Below, one piece after another: positions 27,701 to 39,419 of a DNA stretch of 64,000 nucleotides; the stretch's first letter is position 1, and each line of letters begins with the position of its first letter. The position numbers were made by a program, and so were the translations under genes. The stretch is taken from NCBI GenBank assembly GCA_004431415.1, contig QPMI01000535.1, forward strand, positions 310,001 through 374,000. The letters run 5' to 3'. The DNA is from Cyanophora paradoxa. Lineage: Eukaryota; Glaucocystophyceae; Cyanophorales; Cyanophoraceae. Under the pieces are notes generated by a model. That model saw only the letters and a list, made by a program, of their open reading frames with translations, was not told the origin of the DNA and made no database searches.

Positions 27701-29150
27701 TTCCCTCGAGACAGAATTATTAATTCTGCCTCGACACAGACGCGATTGATGGACATTACACAGCTGCCCGAACCCCCACAGACCCCTCTAGATCCATTTT
27801 TAGCGTCCTGGCTCCCCTAAGACGACCGCTCTCCCGTGCACGTCGCGCGAATTTCGAATTTCCCTCTGGATCAATTCCGTTACTTAACCTCCGACAAATG
27901 CAGTCCAAGTCAGAACGTGCACGTGGAACCCGGTCCCGCCCGGTCCCGCGACGAAATCGCGCCAGGGACGCCCCAGAACGATACAGAATGCCGCGCGAGG
28001 GCGAGCGCATCGCCGCAAGCTCGATTTCGGGCGCCCTCGACGCTGCAGTCCGAACAGTACGCCGAAATTTGATCCTCCCGGTTCCGGCCGGTCCCGCGAC
28101 GCGCGCAATCGATGCGTACTGGCGCGTATAGACATAGCACGGCCTGCGCACCCCCGAAATCCGCTTTTCGGAGCCGGAACAGCGCAGGAAGGTACCCGAC
28201 GGCAAAAATTCGATCCCACACGGCCCCGGACATCTTTCCGCGCGCCCACGCCGCGGCGCACGCGCGGAACGATAGCATAAGCATTTAAGATGTAGAAGAA
28301 GACTTCCGCACAGTTTACGGATGTGCCGGGCCGCGAGGACCCAGCCGACCCCGAAAATTCGATCCTGGACGGACCTGCACGTCTTTCCGCGCGCCCTCGC
28401 AGAAGCGCGGCCCTGCAGGCATGTACCAGCACTTGAGAATCTCCGGCACGTCTTGACCGCCCTCCGCATCGCGCCTGTATCGCATAGCTCTTGGTCGCAC
28501 TCCCTCGAGCCAGAATTATTAATTCTGCCTCGACACGGACGCGATTGCTGCTGGTAACACACCCACCCGAACCCCCACAAACCTCTCTACATCCATTTTT
28601 AGCGTCGTGGCTCCCCTAAGACGACCGCTCTCCCGTAGGCGTCCCGCGAAAATCGAATTTCCCTCTGAATCAATTCCGGTACTTAACCTCCGACAAATGC
28701 AGTCCAAGTCAGAACGTGGAACCCGGTCCCGCCCGGTCCCGCGACGAAATCGCGCCAGGGACGCCCCAGAACGATACAGAATGCCGCGCGAGGGCGAGCG
28801 CATCGCCGCAAGCTCGATTTCGGGCGCCCTCGACACTCCAGTGCGAAGACTCCGCCGAAAATTTGATCCAGCCGGTCCGGCCCGGTCCGCGACGCGCGCA
28901 ATCGATGCGCACTGGCGCGCATAGACATAGCAGGGCCTGCGCACCCCGAAATCCGCTTTTCGGATGCCGAACAGCGCAGGAAGGTACCCGATCGCGCGAC
29001 GGCAAAAATTCGATCCTGCACAGCCCCGGACATCTTTCCGCGCGCCCACGCGCGGCGCATGCGCGGAACAATAGCATAAGCATCTGAGATGTAGACAAAG
29101 CCTTCCGCACGCTTTGCCGATGCGCGGGCCGCGGGACCCAGCCCACCCCG

Positions 29151-30000
29151 AAAATTCGATCCTCTACAGACCCCGCGGGGACCCAGCCGACCCCGAAAAT
29201 TCGATCCTTCACGGACCTGCACATCTTTCCGCGCGCCCTCGCGTCCTCGCGCATGCGCATCGCCACAATATTCAGTTGAGATTTTATCAAAGCCTTCCAC
29301 AGACTTCGAAGACGCGAAAGAGCACGAGAACCCAGCCGACGGCAAAAATTCGATCCTGCACGGGCCCGGCCATCTTTCCGCGCGCCCACGCTGCGGCGCA
29401 TGCGCGGAACAATAGCATAAGCATTTAAAATGTAGAAGAAGACTTCCGCACGGTCTCTAAATGCACCAGGCCGCGAGGACCCAGCCGACCCCGAAAATTC
29501 GATCCTGTACGGACCTGAACATCTTTCCGCGCGCCCTCGCATTCTCGCGCATGCGCATCGCCACAATATTCATTTGAGATTTTATCAAAGCCTTCCACAA
29601 GCTTCGAAGACACGAAAGAGCACGAGAACCCAGCCGACGGCAAAAATTCGATCCTGCACGGACCCGGACATCTTTCCGCGCGCCCACGCCGCGGCGCATG
29701 CGCGGAACAATAGCATACGCATTTGAGATGTAGACAAAGCATTCCGCACGCTTTACAGATGCGCCGGGCCGCGGGGACCCAGCCGACCCCGAAAATTCGA
29801 TCCTTCACGGACCTGCACAGCTTTCCGCGCGCCCTCGCATCCTCATGCATGGGCATCGCTACAATATTCATTTGAGAGCTTTTCAAAGCGTAGCGCAAGC
29901 TCCAAGGGCGCGACAGGGCGCGAGAACCCAGCCGACCCGAAAATTCGATCCTGCATGGACCTGCAGGTTTTTCCTCGCGCCCTCGCCTCCGCAACCCTGC
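29151..30000 (+). repeat. Regular ~149-bp tandem repeats
   Basis: The marker AAAATTCG occurs at 29196, 29345, 29494, 29643, 29792 and 29940: spacings 149, 149, 149, 149 and 148. Each unit contains CATCTTTCCGCGCGCCC and a CATTTGAGAT-type segment. A truncated unit adds the marker at 29151. Confidence 0.88.
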
Positions 30001-30666
30001 ACATTGATACTATATGCATTCGAGTTTCTTTTTAAGCGATTCGCAAGCTCTGTGCATGCGCCTGGCTGCGATCGCGAGAACCTCGCCCCTCCCGGGCCTC
30101 AAATATTATATATTTATTCTCCTCTCAATATGCTTTACCTGTTAAAAGCAAGCCAGTCCAACTCTTCCCCTAATTATTAATTCCTTCTCCTAATTAATTA
30201 CATTCCTCTCTAGCTGGCCAGCCAGGCCTCTGGCCGCCAGCTTCCAGCCAACCAGCTGTTCGGCCGGGCCGCTGGCCAGCTGCAGTGCGCTACGCCTACT
30301 GTGACAGCCGTGCGCGCGCGAGGGCGGCCGCGAGGCTTCGCCGTACTTAGTGCTCCGCAGGAGCACGGATCTTGTTGCGTAGTTTTCATGCGTAGTTACG
30401 TTAAATTGCGTAGTCTACCGGGAGTCCGCATGCATTTAGGTGCGAGACTATTGCGTAGCCTATAAAACGGTCGTGTTTCAGTGCGAAACTATCGCGTAGC
30501 TTCCCTTGTAGTATGCCGGCGCTCTTTTCAGTAGAGAAAGCATGGTATATATCATAGAATCATATTGATATTAATAAGAAACTACTTTATAATATATAAA
30601 CTACTTGAAACTACTCATCTTACCATGAAAAACTACGCAATTCGAAACCAAAACTACGCAAACGAA

Positions 30667-30766
30667 ACCAAAACTACGCAACTACGCAAGTTTTTCACTT
30701 TTCTAAATTTTCCCGCCCCGAGTTTCAAACTTTTTCTGAAAGTTGCGTAGTTGCGTAGTTTTGGTA
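30667..30766. repeat. Palindromic MITE-like repeat (copy 3)
   Basis: 100 bp with 23-24-base inverted arms (ACCAAAACTACGCAACTACG), adjoining the far end of the array. The centre (CCCGCCCCGAGTTTCAAAC) is the reverse complement of that in copy 1. Confidence 0.85.
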
Positions 30767-30893
30767 TCTTTTCAGTAGTTCCCGGTATTAAATTGCGTAG
30801 TTTCTTTGAGTAGTTGCGGTAAATTGCGTAGTTTCTATGTGTAGCCGCACGATCTCGATGCGAAACTCATGCATTTACGTGCTAATCAGTAAG

Positions 30894-30985
30894 GTGTTAC
30901 AGGTGTTACAGGTCTATCCCAAAGTTTCCTATCCCCCACCCCTCCTAGGGCAAAGTTTGGGATGAACCTGTAACACCTGTAACAC
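30894..30985. repeat. 92-bp inverted repeat GTGTTACAGG (copy A)
   Basis: Perfect 20-base arms GTGTTACAGGTGTTACAGGT / ACCTGTAACACCTGTAACAC; centre contains CACCCCTCCTAGGGCAAAG. Confidence 0.85.
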
Positions 30986-31175
30986 TGACCTAATTCAGTA
31001 AGAACCTATTAAAACAACAAAATATCAGTCTTAGTATATCATAATAATATCAGTAGTAATTATTTTTGTATTATAACGATCAATTTCGTATCGTTTTCAG
31101 TGCGAAACTATTCACTATCACATATTTTCGATGCGCGCGAAATGTTTTATGCAGCACACGATAATTGTTTACGTT

Positions 31176-31263
31176 GTTACAGGTGTTACAGGTCTTGCCC
31201 AAACTCGGAACCAAGACCCCACTCCTAGGGCGGACTTTGGGATAAACCTGTAACACCTGTAAC
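31176..31263. repeat. 88-bp inverted repeat GTTACAGG (copy B)
   Basis: Arms of 18 bases matching copy A at 30894-30985, with a related centre (CCACTCCTAGGGCGGACTTT). Confidence 0.85.
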
Positions 31264-31427
31264 ACTGAATAAGACCAATTAAAATACAAAAGAATCAATC
31301 ATAATATATCATAGATCTACTTTGTTTTATAGAGAGCCGCATACAGAACGTTCCATGCAGCTCATGGTAGTTGTTTTTGATAAAACGGCGCGTGATCGTC
31401 GCTTTTATATTGAAAATTCAGAACAAC

Positions 31428-31827
31428 ACACATATACAACGCCCGGCTTTTAGACTGAGGCAAGTTATAATTAAACTAAGTTGAGTCACACCTAAACTAT
31501 AATGAATCTCACGAGATATATAAGTCTACTCATCGAGAATATAGCTAAACTTCACATAAACTATACATATTTCACATATTTTATTAAAAAGAAGCTATAA
31601 CCCACGATAAAATAAATTTTTTTTTTAAGATCTACGGTGGGCGTGCCCACTCGTAGTACACAACGAGGATACAAGTCACGGTATCGGGAATCACAGGGAT
31701 AAAATAAATACATATCACAGATAAAATACACACATATTCACGATAGATATATTATAAATACAGGTTATATACTAACGAGATCAATTTAAATAAGCCGAGG
31801 TCTAAAAGCCGGGCGTTGTATATGTGT
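31428..31827. mobile_element. 400-bp AT-rich MITE-like element with 28-bp terminal inverted repeats
   Basis: 31428-31455 and 31800-31827 are exact reverse complements (outer bases ACACATATACAACGCCCGGC). The interior is AT-rich with no gene. A non-autonomous DNA transposon is the simplest reading; no target-site duplication could be fixed by eye. Confidence 0.65.
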
Positions 31828-33049
31828 TCTGCTGTACCTGAGTTTTCATCTTTTGTCCTTGACCGGGTCCGGACTTTCCCATCGAAATCGAGCTCAATTG
31901 CAAGCTTGCCATCGGCTAGGTCGCGACAAATGCATATGTACAACTCAATATCATTCTACGACAGGTCTTCCGCTGGGTCTCGACAACTTCGAATACGGCG
32001 ATCGCGAGCGTCCCATACTGTGCGTTCAATTGCAAGGCATCATCGATATCAATATGTGTCAATCACGCGACGGCGCCAATACGGCGCCAATACTACATTA
32101 TAAATTAAACATTAATTATGCATTCAATGACATGATTAATCCCCTTTCGGACAGGGCCATCCAGTGCCGCGCCATCGGTATCTACGGTATCCTCTAAAAC
32201 TGCTTGCATTTGATGTTAATGAAAAGTTTATAGTTATAATTAATTGAATCCTTTCGCAGCTCGCGAGTGCGACGGCCGTGCTTATGAGCATCGTAGCAGC
32301 GGTGGCGACTGCAGCTGTGCGCACGTGAGCCGGAGTCCCTTCAGCTTTAATTCGAACCCTTCAGCTTTAATTTAACTTGTGAGAGGCTCTAGAATAAAGT
32401 GTTTCTGCACATGGTCGTGCACGTGCACACACCCGTGCTCATGAAGGCACGAACACGGGACTCGGTGCTCGGCCCGGCGGCCAGCTGCAGGCCTGGGCCC
32501 AGGGTGCACTGCGGCAGCTGCGTGCACGCGGCGCCAGCGCGCTCCCAGAGATCTAGAGGCACCAGCTCTCATAATCAAGCTCACCAGAGAGATCTAAGGC
32601 GCTGCTGGGCACCCTCGCTCTGCATCCAAAGTTCAGAAATAAAACGAAACAACAAGCAGGGGGCCCATGATCACGCGAGGGAAAAGGAAACGCTGCGGGG
32701 TACGCCCCTCTGCTGCGCCGCGGCCCCCATCCGAGCCAGCGAGGGGGGCCGGGAGTTGGGGGGGGAGGGGACCGCGGGGGCGGGGCCGGGGACGATGGGG
32801 GCCGAGGCGCGGCGGGAGGGGAGGGGCCCCGGGGCGGGCGGGAGGGCCCCCAGGCTGTCGGAGCTGCTCGCCCCGCTTCCGCTGCCGCCCCGCGAGCGCG
32901 CGGAGAGCGACCCGGGCGTGCGCGCCCGGGCCCCTCCCCGCCGCCGCTGCTGCGCGCCGACAGGGCCCCCGGGTGCGCGCCTCGGGCGGGGCGGCGGCGG
33001 GGGCGGGGGCGCCTCGCCTCGGGAGGCTCCGGCGCCCTTCCCCGGGCGC
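31828..33049. other. Non-repetitive interval, no gene called
   Basis: The left part is AT-rich and the right part, from about 32450, rises sharply in G+C toward the host gene. A further exon of that gene could lie near 32800-32930, but the frame cannot be chosen. Confidence 0.35.
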
Positions 33050-36000
33050 GGGCCACGGCGCGCCTCACGTCCTCGAAGAAGCCCCGCACCGCCTCCGCGA
33101 CCTGAGCGCGCGAAAATGTGAGGCAGGAATTCGAATCACAGAAGCTAAGAAGACGTCCTACGCGCCTCCTCGGGCCTCATGCCGCCCTCGCCCGCAGCGT
33201 CGGCCGCGGGGCCGGGCCGGGGCCGGGACCGGCGACGGCGTCGACGAGGGAGGGCAGGGTCGTCCACACGAGCCGCGAGCCCGAGGCCGGCGCCCCCGGC
33301 CCCGCCCCGGCCCCGGCCCCGGGCAGGGGCGGGAGAGCGCTCTCCGACGCCGGCCGCGCCACCTGCGCGCGCGCCCGACGGTCAACGTTCGCCAGGCTGT
33401 TCCCGATCGATGGAAGCGCAGGGAAGGCCGGAGGCGCGACTAGCTGTAGCACGACGAAGCCTGCTGCTCGCGCTATTGCGATAAATTAAATTACGAGTGC
33501 ATTCCGACGTTAACGCACCTGGGTGACGGTGCCGTCGGGGGCGACCGCCTCGTCGAGGAACGATCGCCTGAACGCCTGCGCCATGCTCCGCCCCGCCCCT
33601 TCGCCCAGCGCCCCCGGGGCCCCCAAGGGCCGGCCGCCCCGCCCCCGGCGCCGGCGCCGGCCGCCTCGTCGCGCTCGGCGTAGTAGCGCGCCACCGCGAG
33701 CCGCACCATCGCCTGCCGGCGGCCGGGGGGTCAGGAAGAAGCTGGGAGGATGCGGGGCAGGGTAGCTGCAGGCAGGGCGTGGCAGGGCAGGAGGCGGGGT
33801 AGCTGCAGGGCGGAGGGAAGCAGGGCGGAGCGGGGGGAGGGCGGGGGCGGGGGCGGGGGCGGGGGCGGGGCAGGTGGCCGGCTATCACGGCGGGTCGGGA
33901 AGAAGCGAGGAGTATGCCGTGCGGGGCGGGGCGGGCGGGGCAGGGCGCGCCTCCTCGAACTCGGCGGGGTTGAGCTCCTCCATCGCGTCCGCCCCGAAGT
34001 CGTCCGCCTCCGTCACGTCTGGCCCGGCGGCGCCGCTTTCTCTCAGAGACCCGAGGCAGGAAAAGGGGGGAAGGGGGGGGGAGGCGCTTTCTCAGAGGCC
34101 AGAGGCGAGGCGAGGTGGGGGGCGCGGGAGGGGGCCGGGGCGGGCGGGGCGGGGCGGGCCCGCACCGTCGTCGATGGTGGGGTCCGCCTGCGCAGTCGCG
34201 AACGCCTGCCGCCGCCGGCCCCGCCTGAGAGGGCGGCCCCCCTCGCCTCGCCCCCTCTAGACGGAGGTTTGCGCATGCACCAGCGGCCCCCAGGGCGGCG
34301 GCGGCGCGCACGCGCTGCACCTCGATGCCGCCGCTTTATGGTTCAGAACGCTAAGAGTCCTAGGAACGGTCCCCGCGCGACGCACGTGCTGGACGTCGAC
34401 GTCGGTGAGGGTCCGATTGTTGAGCAGGTTCAGGTCCTGCGGGGGCCCCGCCCCGCTCAGGTCACGGAGCGCCTTCGCGAGGACGGGAGGCGCGAGGTGG
34501 CGGGAGGGAGGCGGGGGCGGGAGGCGAGGCGGCGGCGGCGGCCGCGGGGCGGCGGGGCGGACCTGGAACATGGTGAGGAACTCGCGCACGCTGACCTGCC
34601 GCCCGCCCCCGCGCGCGTCAGCGCCGGGGCCCGCTCGCCGCGGACGTTCCCTCTTCATGAAATATCGGGAGCCCCTCTAGGACCGTCTCTGCGCAGCAGG
34701 CGGGCCCGGGCCGAGGCGGGCACCGAGGAGTTCTTGTGGGAGCCGTGCAGGCGCGCCGCGTACCCGTCCAGCCCGCAGTACTGCCCGAACGAGGCGAGGG
34801 TGAGGCCCCGGGCGGGAGGGGAGGGGCGCAGGGGGCGGGGCGACCTTCTCGAAGAGGGCGCGGACGAGGGGCCGCTCCCCCCCGATCGCCTCCTACGGCA
34901 GAGAGGGCCCGGATCCGTCACTTGGGCGCTCCCTCCATCTCAGGCGGGAGCCCGAGGGGGCGGGGGCGGGCCTGGACGAGGGGCCGCTTCACGAGGCGCC
35001 GGAACTCCTGCACGTCGTCCCTGCCCCCGAGCCCATCGGGCCGGGCCGCGGAGCGCGGCCTCGGGCGAGGAGCTCGCTCTGGCGGGGGGCACCAGCGGGC
35101 GTGGGGCAGAACGTCGCGCTCCATGAGCAGCGCCAGACGCTCCCCAAGCGAGGACCCCTCCACCGCCTGCCTCGAAGGGGGCCGATCGGACGGGGCGGGG
35201 CGGGGCGGGCGGGCGGGAGGCGGGGCGGGGGCGCGCGTATTTGATGTCCGCGAGGCGGCAGACCGCCTGCATGAACTGCGCCAGGCCCTGTACACGCAGC
35301 CCCGCGAGTGAGCCGGGGTACGGGGCGGGCAGGCCGGTGGAGGGGGCCGGGGGCGGGGCGCGGGCTCACGAGGGTGAGCTTGTTCGCCGTCTCGAGCATC
35401 GCCATTGTCTGCCGGCCCGGCGCCGCGCGGCGCGTGATCATGAGGGGCGCGCGGGGGGCCCAGGCGGCGCCCTCGCCGCGAAGTAGCGCTAGCAGCGCAC
35501 CGCGTTCTCGTCCTCGGCCTTGGCCAGGCTCCCCTGTGAACCGTTGAACAGCCCCGCCCCGGTCAGCGCCGGGCGGGGCGGGGCGGGGCGGCACGGAAAA
35601 GCTGGAAATCAGAAGAGGGGCGCGGCGGACCTTGTTTGCCATGAGGAAGATGAGGTTGGCGCGGGGGCGGGTGAGGGCCAGCGGGCCGGGCGGGCCCTTG
35701 GTCCGCGGCGCGATCAGGCGGCAGTCCTGCGTGGCGAGCCCCTCGCGGATATCAGAGCCGTGCTGAGCTCGAGGGCGGGCGGCGCCGGGCGGCGCGCGCG
35801 CCTGGACAAAGGCGTCGAACTCTGCGCGGGCGCGGGCGCGGGTGCGAGCGCGGGTGAGCGTTCGAAGACTGCCGGGCGGGGCGGGGCCGGGCCGGGGCAC
35901 GGGGCGGCCCGGCGGGGCGGGGGCGGGGCGCACCGCGCTTGGACATGGAGTGCAGATCCTCCGCGTCCAGCTGAAGGGAGGCGGGGGGAGGGGAGGGAGG

Positions 36001-38140
36001 GGGTGTCGGGGGAGGGGCAAGCGCGGGCAGGCGGGTGGGGCGGGGGAAGGCGCGGAGGGCATGGGGGCGAGGGGGCGGCACCCTTTTGGAGCCCGGACGG
36101 CGATGCTCTTGACCTGAGACGAGCGGGGGTCGGTCAAAATTTAGGAGGAGGGGGGGGGGGGGGGGGGAGGAGGAGGAGGGGGGAAGGGTGGGGGGAAAAG
36201 GGGCGCGGGGCGGGACGCTTGGTGCCGGGCCGGGGACCCTTGGAGACGGGCGACGGAGATGGGCCGCGGGGCGGGACGCCTGGCTCTAGCGGGGCCCTTG
36301 GACGGGCGGCGGGCCTAGGGCGGGCGGGCGGGCGGGCGGGGCGGAGCGGGGCGGGCGGGCGCGCCTGGCCGCTGTCGAGCTTGGCGTAGAAGCGGTAGAT
36401 CGTCCGCAGCGGGATGTAGTAGCTGGGAGGGGGGGGGGGGGGGGGGCAGTAAAGGGGGGGGGGGGTGTCGCGAGTCAGAAACAGACGGGCGGCGGACGAA
36501 GTGCGTCTGAGGAGATCACTAGATGGCATCGTTAAGGGGGGGGGGGAACAGAGGGGGTGGGGCAGAGGGGGGGGTAGAGTCTCTCTCCCACGACAGTCCC
36601 TCTGGATTTACGCACTCGCGGTGCAGAGTCGGCTTCAGCTGCGCGGCGAGTCAGTGCATGTACCCCCAAGGCGGCTTCGGCAACCCGGTAGCCCCCGCGC
36701 ACCTCCGCGAGCTCCTCCTCGGGGCTCATCGGTACCCAGCTCTCCAGGTTCAGGCCTGGGGGTGCGATAAGAAAGGGGTACACGGAGTTTCTGGGGGTTG
36801 AGGGGTAGAGGGGCGTGCCGACGGGCTTCTGGGGCTTGAACGCGCGTCCCTTCAGGACCTCCTCTGCAAGCGAAAGGGGGTACGGGATCAGCGACGGATT
36901 TTCAAGGCGTAGGACGCAGGACGCGCACCCATCTTCGCGAGGCGCCACTGCTCTCCGAAATCGTCGACGATCTGCCGGGCGAAGGGGGGGGAGGGGGGGT
37001 AGTGAGAGGGAGGTGAAAGGCTCAGGGGGTACGGGGAAGGGGGCACCTTGCGGGCGACCTTTTGCGGCGGGGACGGCTCCTTGCGGCTCCTCCGGGGGTC
37101 GACGGGGGGCGGGTCGGGCCCGAGCGCGAGGTCGGCCCCAGAGCGCTGCCAGCCTGCGCGCGCGCCGGCGGATCGCGGAACCCGGGAGGAATGAGGGGGA
37201 GAAGGGCCCGGGGGAGGGTCGAACCGGGGTCCCAGAACCTGATCGATCGCGGGGGGCGTCAGCTTAGGGGCGGGGGCGGGGGCGGGGGCGGGGGCGGGGC
37301 GGACGGGCGGTCGCGGCGGATGTGGTCGAGGGCCTCGCGGAAGGTAAGGGCCGCGCGGGCGTCGTCCGAGTTGTGCGCGAGGCTCAGCAGCACCCGCCCC
37401 GCACCCTCCTTCCATCGCTGCCGGGGCGGAGTCAAGGGAGGACGGAAGTGGGGTGGAAGGCGGGACGGAGAGGAGGGGGGCCTCGCACGCGGGAGGCGAG
37501 AGAGGCGGCGCCGCTCCTGAGGTGGGCGCGCGCCGGCGCCCGCGGAGTCCCCCCCGGCGTTGTCGCGATCTGAGGCGCGGGGCGGCCCATCGCCAGCGGC
37601 CGGCCAAATCAGCGAAGTTTGAGATGGAGGGAGGGTCTAGATCTGGCGCGGCTACAGGTCGGGCGGGGCGGGGCACCTCTTCGGATCGGCGGCGCGCGGT
37701 GCGGAGCTCCTCGAGCGAGTCGTACAGGGCGCGCCGCGAGGAGGACTTGGAGAGGGGCCGGCCCCCGCGCCCCTCCTCCTCCTCCTCCTCCTCCTCTTCG
37801 CGACCCTCCGCCCCGCCTTCGTCTGCTCGCGCGCTCAACCGAATGCGTGCGGGAGCGGTGCGGCGCGGCGCGGCGCAACGGCTGGGGCACCTGCGCTGTC
37901 GTGGGGCGGCGTCTGCGGCGGCTCTGTGAGGCGGAAGGTCCCCCGGCCTGGCGTCGTCGCGCTCGACGCCGGCGCCGGCGCCAGGTTCAGGGGCGTAGGC
38001 GCCGCCGCGGCTCCGGGGAGCGGCAGCCTCGGCACGGCCGCCCGCTCCCGACCGGCGCCCGCTCCGGCGCTGCGGGGGCCGGGCGCGGCCCCGCGCGCCT
38101 CGTCCTCGTCGCGCATCTTCGCAGCGCCCATGCGCGGCCG
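33050..38140 (-). CDS. GC-rich host multi-exon gene, product unrecognised
   Basis: Many short minus-strand segments read as protein and are bounded by AG acceptors and GTGCG/GTGAG-type donors, with C-rich introns between them. Clear ones: YDSLEELRTARRR (~37.7 kb), WKEGAGRVLLSLAHNSDDAR (37303-37423), IVDDFGEQWRLAKM (~36.95), NLESWVPMSPEEELAE (~36.73), YYIPLRTIYRFYAKLDSGQ (~36.4), DIREGLATQDCRLIAPRTK (35632-35765), LAQFMQAVCRLADIKYA (~35.26), SLGERLALLMERDVLPHAR (~35.13), VSVREFLTMFQ (~34.58), FGADAMEELNPAEFEE (~33.98) and VAEAVRGFFEDVRR (~33.09). VSVREFLTMFQ resembles the end of an EF-hand, but the family is not recognised. Exon limits are approximate, and it may be more than one gene. Confidence 0.5.
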
Positions 38141-38780
38141 CTACGGTACGTGCATCCTTCGGAACGTTTAACGCGTGCGTTCGGAATTCGGCACGCCGCG
38201 GCCGCGGAGCGGCGCGCGCGGCTGTCTGCCTTTACGCTACGTCGACGTCTGCACTGTCTCGTCAGGTCTTCACGAAGTCGTCTTCACGGCATCGGGTCGG
38301 CGCGAGCTGTCAGCACTGTCGTTTCGAGGCACCCGCGGCCGCCGGGCCGCAGGCGTCGCTCCGCCTCCGAGCTCTGCTGCTGCTGCTGCGCTCAGATATC
38401 GATTTACTGTTGCGCTGTTGCTGGGAGAGGCGCCGGCCGGATGATCATCGGCCGATCGGATTCCGACTCCTGGTAACTGCCGCTAAAGCCCGGGTACCAT
38501 AGCTCGCGATCGAAAAAAAGCCTCGAAGGGGCCTCGGAAGGCTCGGATCCGGCCGGACTCCGGAGTCGGAGCTCTCCGAATCAAATAAACAGTCCTGCCC
38601 CAGGGGCAGTGCAACCTCTGGTCTGAAGCGTGCTATAGCCTATAGTGAGTCAGGTCCTCGGTTGAACGGGTAACATTTCAAAAAGTTTACTTGGGTAACA
38701 TTTACTTATCGAATAATTATAAACAGGTATTAATTAAACAGTCACGGTACTGGGTACGTAGTGACAAGAACTAGTTAGTA
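38141..38780. other. Upstream flank of the host gene
   Basis: G+C falls from left to right across this stretch. It may hold the promoter of the minus-strand host gene; no specific element or gene is recognised. Confidence 0.3.
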
Positions 38781-39010
38781 CTTCGAATTCGAACACAAAA
38801 CGGGATCCCCTAGAGTACTACGTAGCTACGGCACTACAAGTACTCAGTCGCATCGAATTCGAACACAAAACGGGATCCCCTGCAGTACTACAAGGACTTA
38901 GTCGCTTCGAATTCGAACACAAAACGGGATCCCCTACAGTACTAGTACTACAAGTACTTATAATTACTCGCTTCGAATTCGAACACAAAACGTTTAATTT
39001 AACGGGATCC
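38781..39010 (+). repeat. Four direct repeats of a ~30-bp block
   Basis: CTTCGAATTCGAACACAAAA, mostly followed by CGGGATCCCCT, begins at 38781, 38851 (one mismatch), 38905 and 38971. Linkers rich in AGTACTACAAG separate the copies. Confidence 0.85.
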
Positions 39011-39419
39011 CAGGCCCGGTCTAGAATCTAGATCCAGATCTAGATCTAGCTATGCCACTATATTACCGCCACCGGTACCCCGCCAATTACCCGGTTAGAA
39101 AGCGCTCGTTAGACGACTAGCAGGGCTGACTGGCACGGGGGGCGGAGAAATGAAACGGGTACCGGTACACACGTAATAATATAATTAGCTTAGTAACTTG
39201 ATTATATTAAGATATATACAATTTATAATAAACATGACATATAATATAAATAGGTTTATCATTATATAATAAGAATATTATTAAGTATATATATAATACA
39301 GCAATTATATCATATTAACAAGACACCCGCTCACGCGGGGAAGGCCCCCCCCCCTTCCCCGCACCCCTTCCCACCCATCCAGATTCCTTCGAGTTATGCA
39401 GATCGAAGGGGAAGAACAT

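Larger units (their letters stand above)
22303..30375 (+). repeat. Composite higher-order tandem array, about 8 kb
   Basis: Large units begin with TCTCAAACCCAAAAACCGCC at 22303, 23484, 24665, 26266 and 27612; the first two are 1,181 bp each and appear identical. A further unit starts within the conserved head at about 28496. Each holds an AT-rich head with a palindrome, a middle made of ~149-bp sub-repeats (marker AAAATTCGATCCTG), and a GC-rich tail with GGCCAGC-type inverted repeats ending GGATCTTGT. Long frames in it shift and break from unit to unit, so I regard it as non-coding satellite or a nested repetitive element. Confidence 0.9.

Noticed and set aside
32399-36389. Long plus-strand frames of 240-460 codons
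   Set aside because: Extremely Gly/Arg/Ala-rich readings of G-rich intron sequence. The minus strand gives compact protein-like exons with splice signals instead.
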